A stretch of DNA of 34,809 nt from positions 1 through 34,809 of the forward strand of contig JAVXOZ010000023.1 in the NCBI GenBank assembly GCA_036644995.1, written 5' to 3'. The position numbers were made by a program, and so were the translations under genes. Shown here piece by piece: positions 1 through 6,821 of the stretch (its first letter is position 1; each line of letters begins with the position of its first letter). Under the pieces are notes generated by a model, which ran no database searches, had not been told where the DNA came from, and worked only from the letters and a program-made list of their open reading frames with translations. This DNA is from Cryptoclostridium sp036644995 (GTDB lineage Bacteria; Bacillota; Dehalobacteriia; UBA7702).

Positions 1-2
1 TA

Positions 3-1100
3 ACAGTAACAGCTACCTGGGAAACCAATAGCTACACCATAACTTATATGGATGGTTATAAAGATGGTGCACAAGGTATCATTGACAAAAAGACCTATGA
101 ATATGATACTGATATTAATGCTATCACCAACCCATATAGAATCGGTTATACCTTTACTGGTTGGACTCCCAATGTTCCCAAAACCATGCCAGCAAAAGAT
201 CTAACAGTAACAGCAAAATGGTCTGTTGACCCCACAATTACCAAAACCATTAGTTACACTGTAAATTACTGGATGGAAGGGGAAAATACACCCCGTGAAA
301 AAGCAATCGTTACTAAAAATGTGTGGATAAACGATCCTGATACCATGGTGATAACAAAGGTTGAACCAAGAACATATAATGGTTTCAAATTTGACCATTA
401 CAGTGTTGCTTTCCCCACAAATATTAAAAATGGCGATATAATCAATGTATATTATGTAGCTGAAAAAGCACCCGAACCTGTGGTGCCAATTAATCCCCCA
501 ACTCCTACGGATCCCGGAACACCCACAACACCCACAACACCTACTACTCCGGGAACACCCACGGATAATGGCACCTTAATTCCTCCCACTACACCAAGGG
601 CAACCAACGTTGCCACAGTGGGTAACCAAACTGTAACAACACTGGATAACACTGCGGTTGTTGCACCTGCTGCAAAAGCAAATGATACCGTGACCATTAA
701 GGATAAAGCAACTCCTTTGGCACTTAAAGCTCAGTGGGCTTTGTTAAATCTTATTTTGGCAGTTGCTTGCGCCGTTACCATGCTCCTACTCCTTGTAGGT
801 TATGTATTTGGTAAAAAACGCAAAGACGATGATGAAGAATTAGAAACTAATGAAGATTACGAAGAAACTGAACCTACCTTAAAGAGAAAAGGACTTTGGA
901 GAGTCTTAAGTATCATTCCCGGTCTTGGCTCTGTTATTATCTTCCTTCTCACTGAAAACATGAGAAATCCTATGGTATTCGTTGATAAATGGACTTTGTT
1001 GATGATTGTTATTGCTTTAGTGCAATTAGTTATTGTATTAATGTCTAAGAAAAAACATGACACAGAAGATAACGATAATGAAGAAGTAATGGCTAACTAA
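3..1100 (+). CDS. Surface protein with InlB B-type repeat and C-terminal membrane segments (5' truncated)
   Basis: The reading frame is open to the left edge, so this is the last 365 residues of a larger protein; the ATG at 48 is internal. The visible part begins within a repeat of the Listeria/Bacteroides type (InlB B-repeat, Flg_new): GYTFTGWTP followed by DLTVTAKW. A second beta-rich segment with FKFDHYSV and INVYYVAE follows, then a Pro/Thr-rich linker (about residues 155-200). Near the C-terminus there are three hydrophobic segments (about 245-270, 299-316 and 329-347) separated by a very acidic stretch, and the tail is charged. Such repeats occur in secreted or surface proteins of gut and environmental Bacillota. 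Here the linker probably spans the wall and the C-terminus anchors the protein in the membrane. No LPXTG motif is seen. Ligand and function are unknown. A strong terminator follows. Confidence 0.8.
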   Translation, partial: TVTATWETNSYTITYMDGYKDGAQGIIDKKTYEYDTDINAITNPYRIGYTFTGWTPNVPKTMPAKDLTVTAKWSVDPTITKTISYTVNYWMEGENTPREKAIVTKNVWINDPDTMVITKVEPRTYNGFKFDHYSVAFPTNIKNGDIINVYYVAEKAPEPVVPINPPTPTDPGTPTTPTTPTTPGTPTDNGTLIPPTTPRATNVATVGNQTVTTLDNTAVVAPAAKANDTVTIKDKATPLALKAQWALLNLILAVACAVTMLLLLVGYVFGKKRKDDDEELETNEDYEETEPTLKRKGLWRVLSIIPGLGSVIIFLLTENMRNPMVFVDKWTLLMIVIALVQLVIVLMSKKKHDTEDNDNEEVMAN

Positions 1101-1119
1101 TACAAATAGGTAAAAAAAA

Positions 1120-1163
1120 GACGGTTGAGGACTCCCAATGAGTTCTCAATCGTCTTTTCTTTT
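1120..1163 (+). terminator. Rho-independent terminator of the surface-protein gene
   Basis: The 15-nt arms GACGGTTGAGGACTC and GAGTTCTCAATCGTC pair around a CCAAT loop, with two G-U pairs, and are followed by TTTTCTTTT. It lies 19 nt after the stop codon at 1100. Confidence 0.9.
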
Positions 1164-1185
1164 GCTTTGATAACAGTATGTAATA

Positions 1186-1214
1186 TTGCTATTAAAGTTT
1201 TTAAATGCTATAAT
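1186..1214 (+). promoter_or_regulatory. Sigma-A promoter reading toward rmlA
   Basis: TTGCTA (1186-1191), a 17-nt spacer and TATAAT (1209-1214), with a TG at 1206-1207 giving an extended -10. The last T of the -10 is the first base of the 21-nt sequence duplicated around repeat copy 1. The repeat therefore lies between this promoter and rmlA and would be transcribed as part of the 5' leader. Confidence 0.65.
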
Positions 1215-1234
1215 ATTACAATATTATGGTAATT
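1214..1234 (+). repeat. Left copy of 21-nt target duplication around repeat copy 1
   Basis: The 21 nt from TATTACAATA to GGTAATT are identical at 1397-1417. The left copy overlaps a perfect 8-2-8 palindrome (ATAATATT-AC-AATATTAT, 1210-1227), so the target was a hairpin-forming or palindromic site. In the right copy only the inner part of this palindrome is retained. Same orientation on both sides, as expected for a target-site duplication. Confidence 0.8.
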
Positions 1235-1235
1235 T

Positions 1236-1395
1236 AGGCTGTTGATAAAGTCTGATATTTAGCAAAATCCCTTCTCATCGACTGCTTATGTACATCTAAG
1301 TACACTGCACAGCCGCTGTTCAGGGAGTTTTACCGAATCTAAGGCTTTCTTAACAGCCTGACATCTTGCCAAAAAACTATGTTTTTTGACAATCT
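1236..1395 (+). repeat. 160-nt dispersed hairpin element, copy 1
   Basis: One of three near-identical non-coding elements (others at 18147-18306 and 34674-end). It runs from AGGCTGTT to CAATCT. The 5' arm (GGCTGTTGATAAAG, then GCAAAATCCCT) is complementary to the 3' arm (AGGGAGTTTTACCG, then CTTTCTTAACAGCC) with a few mismatches and bulges, and an inner GTAC pair surrounds the tip. The small hairpin TTGCCAAAAAAC-TA-TGTTTTTTGACAA follows. No reading frame of note. Here it sits in the 5' untranslated region of rmlA and is flanked by a 21-nt direct repeat. Interpreted as a non-autonomous mobile element (MITE-like). The family is not one I recognise. Confidence 0.85.
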
Positions 1396-1396
1396 G

Positions 1397-1417
1397 TATT
1401 ACAATATTATGGTAATT
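1397..1417 (+). repeat. Right copy of 21-nt target duplication around repeat copy 1
   Basis: Exact copy of 1214-1234 in the same orientation, starting one nucleotide after the element end at 1395. Followed by AT-rich sequence with a possible second -10 (TATAAT, 1431-1436) lacking a convincing -35. Confidence 0.8.
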
Positions 1418-1490
1418 GTTTGTTATAGCATATAATTTGCTGAAAAAAACTAAAAATAAATAAATTTTTGTTGGAATAGAGGAGTAAAGA

Positions 1491-2357
1491 ATGAAAGGTA
1501 TTATTTTAGCAGCAGGCAAGGGTACACGTTTGTATCCAATTACTAAAACGTTGCGTAAATCATTGTTGCCCGTGTATGATAAGCCCATGATTTATTATCC
1601 CTTGGCAACTTTATTAAACGCCGAAATTACCGAAATACTAATAATTGTGCCACCCGATGATATGGGGCAATTTGAAAAACTTTTGGGTGATGGCAGCTCT
1701 TTGGGGATTAGCATTTCCTATAAAGAGCAGCAAGTGCCTCGAGGTATTGCCGATGCCTTTATTGTGGGAAAAGACTTTATAGGTAAAGATAGCGTTTGCC
1801 TCGCCTTGGGTGATAATATATTTTATGGTGCTGATTTCTCGGAAAAAGTAAAAAATGCTCAAATACAAAATGAAAACGCAACGGTTTTTGGTTATTATGT
1901 TGAGGATCCTAAACCTTTTGGGGTTGTGGAGTTCAGTGCAGATGGTAAAGCTTTATCCATTGAGGAAAAACCCTTGGAGCCAAAATCTAATTATATTATT
2001 CCCGGATTATATTTTTATGATAACTCCGTGGTTGGTATTGCCCAAAATGTAAAGCCTTCAAAGCGTGGGGAATTGGAAATTACTTCTGTAAATCAAACAT
2101 ATTTAGAACAACAGCAATTAAAAGTGGTGGCTTTAAATACCGATTATTCATGGTTTGATACAGGTTCAGCCAGTAGCCTTTTAATAGCAGCCAATGCCAT
2201 AGCTAAGGAACAGCATGCTACTAAAAAACAAGTTGCCTGCATTGAAGAAATAGCTTATAAAAAAGGCTTAATTGATTTTGAAACATTACAAGCCATAGGC
2301 GAAAAATATAGTATGACCGATTACGGACAGTATATTTTATCTCTTAAAAAGGAGTAA
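1491..2357 (+). CDS. rmlA: Glucose-1-phosphate thymidylyltransferase
   Basis: Converts glucose-1-phosphate and dTTP to dTDP-glucose and pyrophosphate, the first step of dTDP-sugar (typically dTDP-L-rhamnose) synthesis in the cytoplasm. The 288-residue length matches the family. The N-terminal nucleotide-binding signature is GKGTRLYPIT (residues 9-18), followed by a sugar-phosphate site resembling LLPVYDKPMIYYPL, the aspartate motif LGDNIFYG, and EEKP with GLYFYD in the middle domain. GAGGAG before the ATG supports the start. It stands alone: rmlB, rmlC and rmlD are not in the window, so the final sugar cannot be inferred. Its leader carries repeat copy 1, which may affect expression. Confidence 0.92.
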   Translation: MKGIILAAGKGTRLYPITKTLRKSLLPVYDKPMIYYPLATLLNAEITEILIIVPPDDMGQFEKLLGDGSSLGISISYKEQQVPRGIADAFIVGKDFIGKDSVCLALGDNIFYGADFSEKVKNAQIQNENATVFGYYVEDPKPFGVVEFSADGKALSIEEKPLEPKSNYIIPGLYFYDNSVVGIAQNVKPSKRGELEITSVNQTYLEQQQLKVVALNTDYSWFDTGSASSLLIAANAIAKEQHATKKQVACIEEIAYKKGLIDFETLQAIGEKYSMTDYGQYILSLKKE

Positions 2358-2432
2358 AATAAGAATTTTAATTAGTAATTTAAAAATATTGGTGTATTAT
2401 GCGGAGAATGCTTTCCTAAGCCAAATGAATTA

Positions 2433-2461
2433 TTGACAAAAATAAAAATCTGTAATATAAT
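2433..2461 (+). promoter_or_regulatory. Perfect consensus promoter for ppa
   Basis: TTGACA (2433-2438), a 17-nt spacer and TATAAT (2456-2461), which is a full consensus match. The expected start of transcription is about 2468, exactly at the beginning of the fluoride aptamer. Confidence 0.9.
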
Positions 2462-2467
2462 TTTTTT

Positions 2468-2570
2468 AAGGGAATGAATGTCTCCCTCGGCATTTTTTGT
2501 TGAATGTCTAAACCGCTGTTTAGCTGATGACTTCTGCATTCTTTGCAGAGTTGTTGGCTTTTTTTCTTTT
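2468..2570 (+). promoter_or_regulatory. Fluoride riboswitch (crcB motif) with terminator expression platform
   Basis: The leader reads GGGAATGAATGTCTCCC (first hairpin), then AAACCGCTGTTTAGC and TGATGACTTCTGC. This follows the crcB motif closely, including the CGCTG...TTAGCT helix and the conserved TGATGAC strand that forms the pseudoknot. The 3' part (CTTCTGC and GCAGAG with a long T run at 2559-2570) gives a terminator that overlaps the pseudoknot strand, as in transcriptionally acting fluoride switches. Family knowledge: fluoride binding blocks termination and turns genes on. Pyrophosphatase is strongly fluoride-inhibited and is a known class of target. Identified by eye, so pairing details are provisional. 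Confidence 0.85.
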
Positions 2571-2586
2571 ATCAGGAGGTAAAATC

Positions 2587-3126
2587 GTGAATATTTGGCA
2601 CGATATAGAGCAATATCATATTACAATAAAGGATTTTTATGTAGTTATTGAAATTCCCAAAGGCGGCAGAGTAAAATACGAATTGGATAAAGAAACAGGT
2701 CTTTTGGAAATGGATCGCATTTTATACACTGCTACCCATTACCCCTGTAACTATGGGTTTATACCCAGAACATTAGCTGAGGATGATGACCCTTTGGACG
2801 TATTGGTCTTATGTTCACAACAAATAATGCCCATGACTTTGGTGCGTTGCTATCCCATTGGTGTAATAGGTATGGAGGATGAACACGGCAGAGATGAAAA
2901 AATTCTCGCCATTGCTTTTTCGGATCCTTCTTATAATACTTATCACGATATAAAAGATTTGCCAACCCATATTTTTGAGGAAATTGAACATTTTTTTTCT
3001 GTTTATAAGATGTTAGAAGATAAACCCACCGCAATAGAGCATACTCGCAAGGCTGAAGATGCGTTGGTGGTTATTGGTGAAGCCATGGAAAGATACGATA
3101 AAAAATTTGTGAATGGTAGTGAGTAA
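2587..3126 (+). CDS. ppa: Inorganic pyrophosphatase, family I
   Basis: Hydrolyses pyrophosphate to two phosphates in the cytoplasm, pulling nucleotide polymerisation and sugar activation forward. The 179-residue protein has the family I signatures: EIPKGGRVKYE, then YPCNYGFIPRT, and the metal-binding DDDPLDVLVL. I choose the GTG at 2587 because AGGAGGT (2574-2580) lies 6 nt upstream and the protein then begins, as usual, with a short helix before the first strand. The ATG at 2527 in the same frame lies inside the riboswitch terminator and is not used. The gene lies under a fluoride riboswitch, which fits the fluoride sensitivity of this enzyme. Confidence 0.93.
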   Translation: MNIWHDIEQYHITIKDFYVVIEIPKGGRVKYELDKETGLLEMDRILYTATHYPCNYGFIPRTLAEDDDPLDVLVLCSQQIMPMTLVRCYPIGVIGMEDEHGRDEKILAIAFSDPSYNTYHDIKDLPTHIFEEIEHFFSVYKMLEDKPTAIEHTRKAEDALVVIGEAMERYDKKFVNGSE

Positions 3127-3211
3127 ATTTTAAATTATATTACTCTGTTTGCTGTTGAAAAACTTTGTTAAAATTTATACAAGTATAAATAAAAGAAGGA
3201 AAGGATGTACC

Positions 3212-3904
3212 ATGATTTATTCTACAGAAGTTGAACATATGTGCACTGTTGCCAAAGGTGCAAATCACGGTTCCGCCCCCATTCCTCAAGAGGGAAAGTG
3301 GACACAGGCTAAGGAAATTAAGGATATCAATGGTTTAACCCACGGTATTGGCTGGTGTGCCCCACAGCAAGGAGCTTGCAAATTAACACTTAATGTTAAA
3401 GATGGTATTATTGAGGAGGCATTGATAGAAACCTTGGGATGCAGCGGTATGACCCATTCTGCGGCGATGGCATCGGAAATACTCCCGGGTAAAACCTTAT
3501 TGGAAGCACTTAATACAGACCTTGTTTGTGATGCCATTAATGTGGCTATGCGTGAGCTGTTTTTGCAAATAGTTTACGGCAGAACACAAACCGCATTTTC
3601 AGAAGGTGGACTTCCTATTGGTGCAGGCCTTGAGGATTTAGGAAAAGGTTTGCGTAGCCAAATTGGTACTATGTTCGGCACTAAATATAAAGGTGCCCGT
3701 TATCTTGAAATGGCAGAAGGATATGTAACACGTGTTGCCTTGGATGATGATAATGCCATAATCGGTTATGAGTTTGTGCAGCTGGGCAAAATGATGGCAG
3801 CAATTAAAAAAGGTGTGGATGCCACTAAGGCTTTACAGGATGCCACAGGTAGTTATGGTCGGTTTGCCGATGGTGTAAAATTTATTGATCCACGAGAAGA
3901 GTAA
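3212..3904 (+). CDS. IscU/NifU-like iron-sulfur scaffold protein
   Basis: The 230-residue protein contains a recognisable IscU/NifU-N core: DGIIEEALIETLGCSGMTHS at about 64-83, then LPGKTLLEAL, which corresponds to the family's GC-containing cluster loop and following helix. Cysteines at 11, 49, 56, 77 and 106 could hold metal or a cluster, but their arrangement differs from housekeeping IscU (about 130 residues), and the protein has an extra N-terminal segment and a C-terminal half. The start is the ATG at 3212, preceded by GAAGGAAAGG; the upstream in-frame ATG at 3149 has no such site. It is followed 18 nt later by the GGGtGRT gene, a pairing I know from other anaerobes. The function of the pair is not established; iron-sulfur assembly or a specialised metalloenzyme is inference. 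Confidence 0.75.
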   Translation: MIYSTEVEHMCTVAKGANHGSAPIPQEGKWTQAKEIKDINGLTHGIGWCAPQQGACKLTLNVKDGIIEEALIETLGCSGMTHSAAMASEILPGKTLLEALNTDLVCDAINVAMRELFLQIVYGRTQTAFSEGGLPIGAGLEDLGKGLRSQIGTMFGTKYKGARYLEMAEGYVTRVALDDDNAIIGYEFVQLGKMMAAIKKGVDATKALQDATGSYGRFADGVKFIDPREE

Positions 3905-3922
3905 GAAAGCGAGGAAGAAAAA

Positions 3923-4924
3923 ATGGCTTTGTTTGAAGGATACGAAAGACGTATTGACAAAATCCGGCCCATTCTCGCTGAGTATGGTATTGTGGATTTT
4001 GAAGATGCTAAAGAAATTTGTGATAAATATGGATTTTCCCCCAGTAGTATAGTTAAAGAAATTCAACCCATTGCTTTTGAAAATGCCTGCTGGGCTTATA
4101 CGGTTGGCGCAGCAATAGCCATAAAAAAACAATGCAAAACCGCAGCAGAAGCAGGAGAAGCCATTGGCATCGGCTTACAGGCATTTTGTATACCGGGTTC
4201 TGTTGCCGATGATAGAAAAGTAGGCTTGGGTCATGGCAATTTGGCTGCTATGTTATTAAAAGATGAAACTAAGTGCTTTGCGTTTTTAGCAGGGCATGAA
4301 TCCTTTGCCGCAGCAGAAGGTGCCATTGGTATTGTTAAAAATGCCAATAAAGCACGTAAAGAGCCGCTGAAAGTTATATTAAACGGCTTGGGGAAAGATG
4401 CTGCACAAATAATTTCACGCATCAACGGTTTTACCTATTGTCAAACCCAATTTAATTATGAATCCGGTGAGGTTACAATTGTGAAGGAAACACCCTATTC
4501 CCAGGGTGAACGCAGCAAAGTGCGTTGCTTTGGCGCCGATGATGTGCGTGAAGGTGTAGCAATAATGCATTTGGAAGGTGTAGATGTTTCCATTACCGGT
4601 AATTCCACCAATCCAACCCGTTTTCAGCACCCGGTGGCAGGCACCTATAAAAAGGAATGCGTAGAACAAAATAAAAAATATTTTTCCGTAGCCTCAGGTG
4701 GCGGCACAGGACGCACATTGCACCCTGATAATATGGCTGCTGGCCCTGCATCTTACGGTATGACGGATACCATGGGCAGAATGCACTCTGATGCCCAGTT
4801 TGCAGGTTCATCTTCTGTACCTGCTCATGTTGAAATGATGGGCTTTATCGGCATGGGCAATAATCCTATGGTTGGTGCCACAGTTGCCATTGCCGTGGCT
4901 GTGGAAGAAGCCATGAAAAAATAA
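3923..4924 (+). CDS. GGGtGRT family protein
   Basis: The 333-residue protein carries the family-naming sequence SGGGTGRTLHPDN at about 257-269, followed by a conserved C-terminal tail rich in Gly, Met and Ala (MHSDAQFAGSS, EMMGFIGMGNNPMVGATVAIAV). The N-terminal third looks helical and contains C residues in ENACWAY and KKQCK; GLGHGNLAAML and LAGHESFAAAEGA resemble small-residue cofactor-binding loops. The family is known only as a conserved protein of anaerobes with no established activity. GAGGA precedes the ATG. It follows the IscU-like gene after 18 nt and the pair ends in a terminator, so they form a two-gene operon. A role with an iron-sulfur cofactor is inferred from this context only. 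Confidence 0.85.
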   Translation: MALFEGYERRIDKIRPILAEYGIVDFEDAKEICDKYGFSPSSIVKEIQPIAFENACWAYTVGAAIAIKKQCKTAAEAGEAIGIGLQAFCIPGSVADDRKVGLGHGNLAAMLLKDETKCFAFLAGHESFAAAEGAIGIVKNANKARKEPLKVILNGLGKDAAQIISRINGFTYCQTQFNYESGEVTIVKETPYSQGERSKVRCFGADDVREGVAIMHLEGVDVSITGNSTNPTRFQHPVAGTYKKECVEQNKKYFSVASGGGTGRTLHPDNMAAGPASYGMTDTMGRMHSDAQFAGSSSVPAHVEMMGFIGMGNNPMVGATVAIAVAVEEAMKK

Positions 4925-4941
4925 TTTATTAAAACAACTTA

Positions 4942-4986
4942 AAAAGCTGCACTTCCTTGGGTTTTATGTAAAGGAAGTGCAGCTTT
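4942..4986. terminator. Bidirectional terminator between convergent genes
   Basis: The arms AAAGCTGCACTTCCTT and AAGGAAGTGCAGCTTT pair around an 11-13 nt loop, with A- and T-rich flanks on both sides. It serves the GGGtGRT operon on + and the lipoprotein gene on -. Confidence 0.9.
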
Positions 4987-4995
4987 ATTTTGATT

Positions 4996-5901
4996 TTATT
5001 TATTTAATTTTTTGGAATAAGTATCTAAAAGGTAGGGGCTTAGTTCTTTTAAAGAAAATTCAAAGGTGGGAATTAAGGTTTTTTCCGGGCTTATGTCTAA
5101 AGCGTTGTAAAAAATATAGATATTGCCATTGGCTTCATCAAGGTAAAAGTTTGCATCTTTGCGAATGCCGGTAAAACCTGATTTATCATCATAGAGCTGT
5201 ATACGCTTATTATCCTTAAGTTGTTTGTTGATGGAATCGTTAACATAAACGGGAAAATCGCTGTCAAAATCGTAAATATCACCTAAAGTTATGGGCACAC
5301 CTTTGTCCAAATCAAAGGCAAAACTTTGTTGCCCAATATATGCCTTGCCTTTACCTAATATTTTTTTATAGGATTCCATGATATTTAATATATTATTGCT
5401 GTGATAAGTTATATCAAAGGTCATTTTTAAGGTTATGGGGTCTGTGCCGGTAACTACCCCTTTTAATTCCGTATCTTGGTTNNNNNNNNNNNNNNNNNNN
5501 NNNNNNNNNNNNNNNNNNNNNNNNNNNNNNNNNNNNNNNNNNNNNNNNNNNNNNNNNNNNNNNNNNNNNNNNNNNNNNNNNACAATCTGTTTTTTTACCG
5601 TGGTATCAAAATCTTTGGCAATGGGTTCAGTTTTGGTTATTTCACCTAAAGCGTTATTAAATTCTTTTTCTTGGGTTTTTACATAATTATCTATGGAGCT
5701 GTTTATTGAAGATAAAGTTCTAATATCTCCAATGCCTCCCACCACAGGATAGGTAATATTTATGGTTTTATTTGCTTCGTTTGAAGAAATATGTTCAACG
5801 GTTACTTTAATTTCAGATGAATGGTCTTCTTCTTTATTATTTCCGCAGCCTCCAACCAGTAAAACCAGGGAAATGCATATACAAATTAATATTTTCTTCA
5901 T
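4996..5901 (-). CDS. Secreted lipoprotein with DUF3298/RsiV-like domain (interrupted by assembly gap)
   Basis: The N-terminus is a lipoprotein signal: MKKILICICIS, a hydrophobic core and the lipobox LVGGC, so the mature protein should start at the Cys near residue 19 and be anchored to the outer face of the membrane. The rest resembles proteins with DUF4163 plus DUF3298 domains, as in RsiV and PdaC: an N-terminal part with TINITYPVV, then after the gap a C-terminal domain with ITLGDIYDF, NFYLDEANGNIYIFYNALDISP and a final FSLKELSPYL. One hundred N interrupt the middle, so the true length and frame continuity are uncertain. No sigma factor lies next to it, so an anti-sigma role is not supported. 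GGAGA precedes the ATG. Confidence 0.75.
   Translation of the reverse strand: MKKILICICISLVLLVGGCGNNKEEDHSSEIKVTVEHISSNEANKTINITYPVVGGIGDIRTLSSINSSIDNYVKTQEKEFNNALGEITKTEPIAKDFDTTVKKQIXXXXXXXXXXXXXXXXXXXXXXXXXXXXXXXXXXNQDTELKGVVTGTDPITLKMTFDITYHSNNILNIMESYKKILGKGKAYIGQQSFAFDLDKGVPITLGDIYDFDSDFPVYVNDSINKQLKDNKRIQLYDDKSGFTGIRKDANFYLDEANGNIYIFYNALDISPEKTLIPTFEFSLKELSPYLLDTYSKKLNK
5482..5581. other. Assembly gap (100 N)
   Basis: Exactly 100 N, the conventional placeholder for a scaffold gap of unknown size. It lies inside the lipoprotein gene; the frame appears to continue on both sides only because a nominal 100 nt was inserted. Confidence 0.99.
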
Positions 5902-6212
5902 TATTTAATCTCCATTTGTTGTTATTACAATATATTTAGAATACGCTGATATTTTTAATATTTCCCTTAAGAAATATGTCCACTGCTATTTTTTATGTAC
6001 AATAAATATATTTGGGCCACATACCCCATTATCTATCTTGATATAGATTATATCACCAAATTTAGACAAATTATAGTATGTTTCTTAAAATTTCACTTCA
6101 TATTCATCAAATGTATCTTTTTTCTCCTTTTATTGATATACGATTAAAAGTATTTTTATATATATTTTATTTTTAGTTGTAAATATAGTATGTGGATAGG
6201 TTTTTTGTTTTC
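5902..6212. other. AT-rich intergenic region with a short palindrome
   Basis: No gene seen. It contains a perfect inverted repeat TGATATA-GAT-TATATCA (6039-6055). The same half-sites TGATATA and TATATCA occur in the larger inverted repeat at 8692-8734. The function is unknown; it could be a regulator site or chance in AT-rich DNA. Confidence 0.4.
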
Positions 6213-6241
6213 TTGTTAACAGATTATTTGTATGGTATAAT
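6213..6241 (+). promoter_or_regulatory. Promoter of the HxlR gene
   Basis: TTGTTA (6213-6218), a 17-nt spacer and TATAAT (6236-6241), with TG at 6233-6234 (extended -10). The expected leader is about 60 nt. Confidence 0.8.
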
Positions 6242-6308
6242 TAAACTACTTAGTATATATTATGTATCTAAATATAGGGTTCATATTAAATAAATATAGG
6301 AGGTAGTT

Positions 6309-6371
6309 ATGGAAGAAAATAAAGTTGTTATGGAAGAAAATAAAGTTGTTATGGAAGAAAATAAAATTTCA
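6309..6371 (+). repeat. Three tandem 21-nt units at the start of the HxlR gene
   Basis: Units at 6309-6329, 6330-6350 and 6351-6371. The first two are identical (ATGGAAGAAAATAAAGTTGT plus T); the third diverges over its last bases. Each begins with ATG, so changes in copy number keep the frame and alter only the length of the acidic N-terminal tail. Confidence 0.95.
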
Positions 6372-6722
6372 GATGAATGTAAAAATTGTACGGAAACAGA
6401 TGAAAAAAAGCGAGATATTTGCTCTATTTGTGTTACCCAAAAAGTATTTCGGGGCAAGTGGAAATTAGTTATACTTTGGCAGTTGAAAGATGGAAAAAAG
6501 AGATTTTCCCAATTACAAAAATCCATTCACATTACTCAGTCGTCATTAACTAAACAACTGCGTGAGCTGGAAGGCGATGGCATTATCTCCCGAAAAGTGT
6601 ATAATATTATTCCGCCAAAAGTTGAATATAGTTTAACACCTGTGGGCAGTGAATTTATTAAGGTAATGGAACAAATAAATAATTGGGGCAAATATTATAT
6701 AAAAAATATGGATTTAAAGTAA
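6309..6722 (+). CDS. HxlR-family transcriptional regulator
   Basis: The 137-residue protein has a winged-helix DNA-binding domain of the HxlR/MarR-like type: CSICVTQKVFRGKWKLVILW (the typical family opening), then RFSQLQKSI, the recognition region ITQSSLTKQLRELEGDGII, and the wing VEYSLTPVG. Family members sense oxidants, aldehydes or other small molecules, often through cysteines; here C residues cluster at the start of the domain (DECKNCTET, DICSIC). AGGAGG lies 5 nt before the ATG. The first 21 residues are three copies of a 7-residue unit, MEENKVV, absent from typical members. It probably controls the MFS exporter gene downstream, possibly through the direct repeats at 6822-6868. Confidence 0.9.
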   Translation: MEENKVVMEENKVVMEENKISDECKNCTETDEKKRDICSICVTQKVFRGKWKLVILWQLKDGKKRFSQLQKSIHITQSSLTKQLRELEGDGIISRKVYNIIPPKVEYSLTPVGSEFIKVMEQINNWGKYYIKNMDLK

Positions 6723-6821
6723 CAGTAATAAAACCAATATTAAATATTAATTCCGATGTGGATGTATTTTAGCAGCTCAGGTAAATGGGGGATGAATGCT
6801 GGTCATATATTTTGATGCCGA

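Noticed and set aside
480..640. Pro/Thr repeats as a mobile or CRISPR-like repeat
   Set aside because: They are short in-frame PTTP-type codon repeats forming a wall-spanning linker.
48..1100. ATG at 48 as the true start of the first gene
   Set aside because: The frame is open to the window edge and upstream codons encode the same repeat type, so the gene begins outside the window.
1236..1395. Repeat element as an integron attC site or a known REP/BIME
   Set aside because: Ends and length do not match attC consensus, no integrase is present, and REP units are much shorter.
2527..2586. ATG start of ppa at 2527
   Set aside because: It lies within the riboswitch terminator; the GTG at 2587 has a strong ribosome binding site and gives the normal family length.
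5435..5686. Plus-strand open frame across the N gap
   Set aside because: It exists only because N was read as an amino acid; the minus-strand lipoprotein explains the region.
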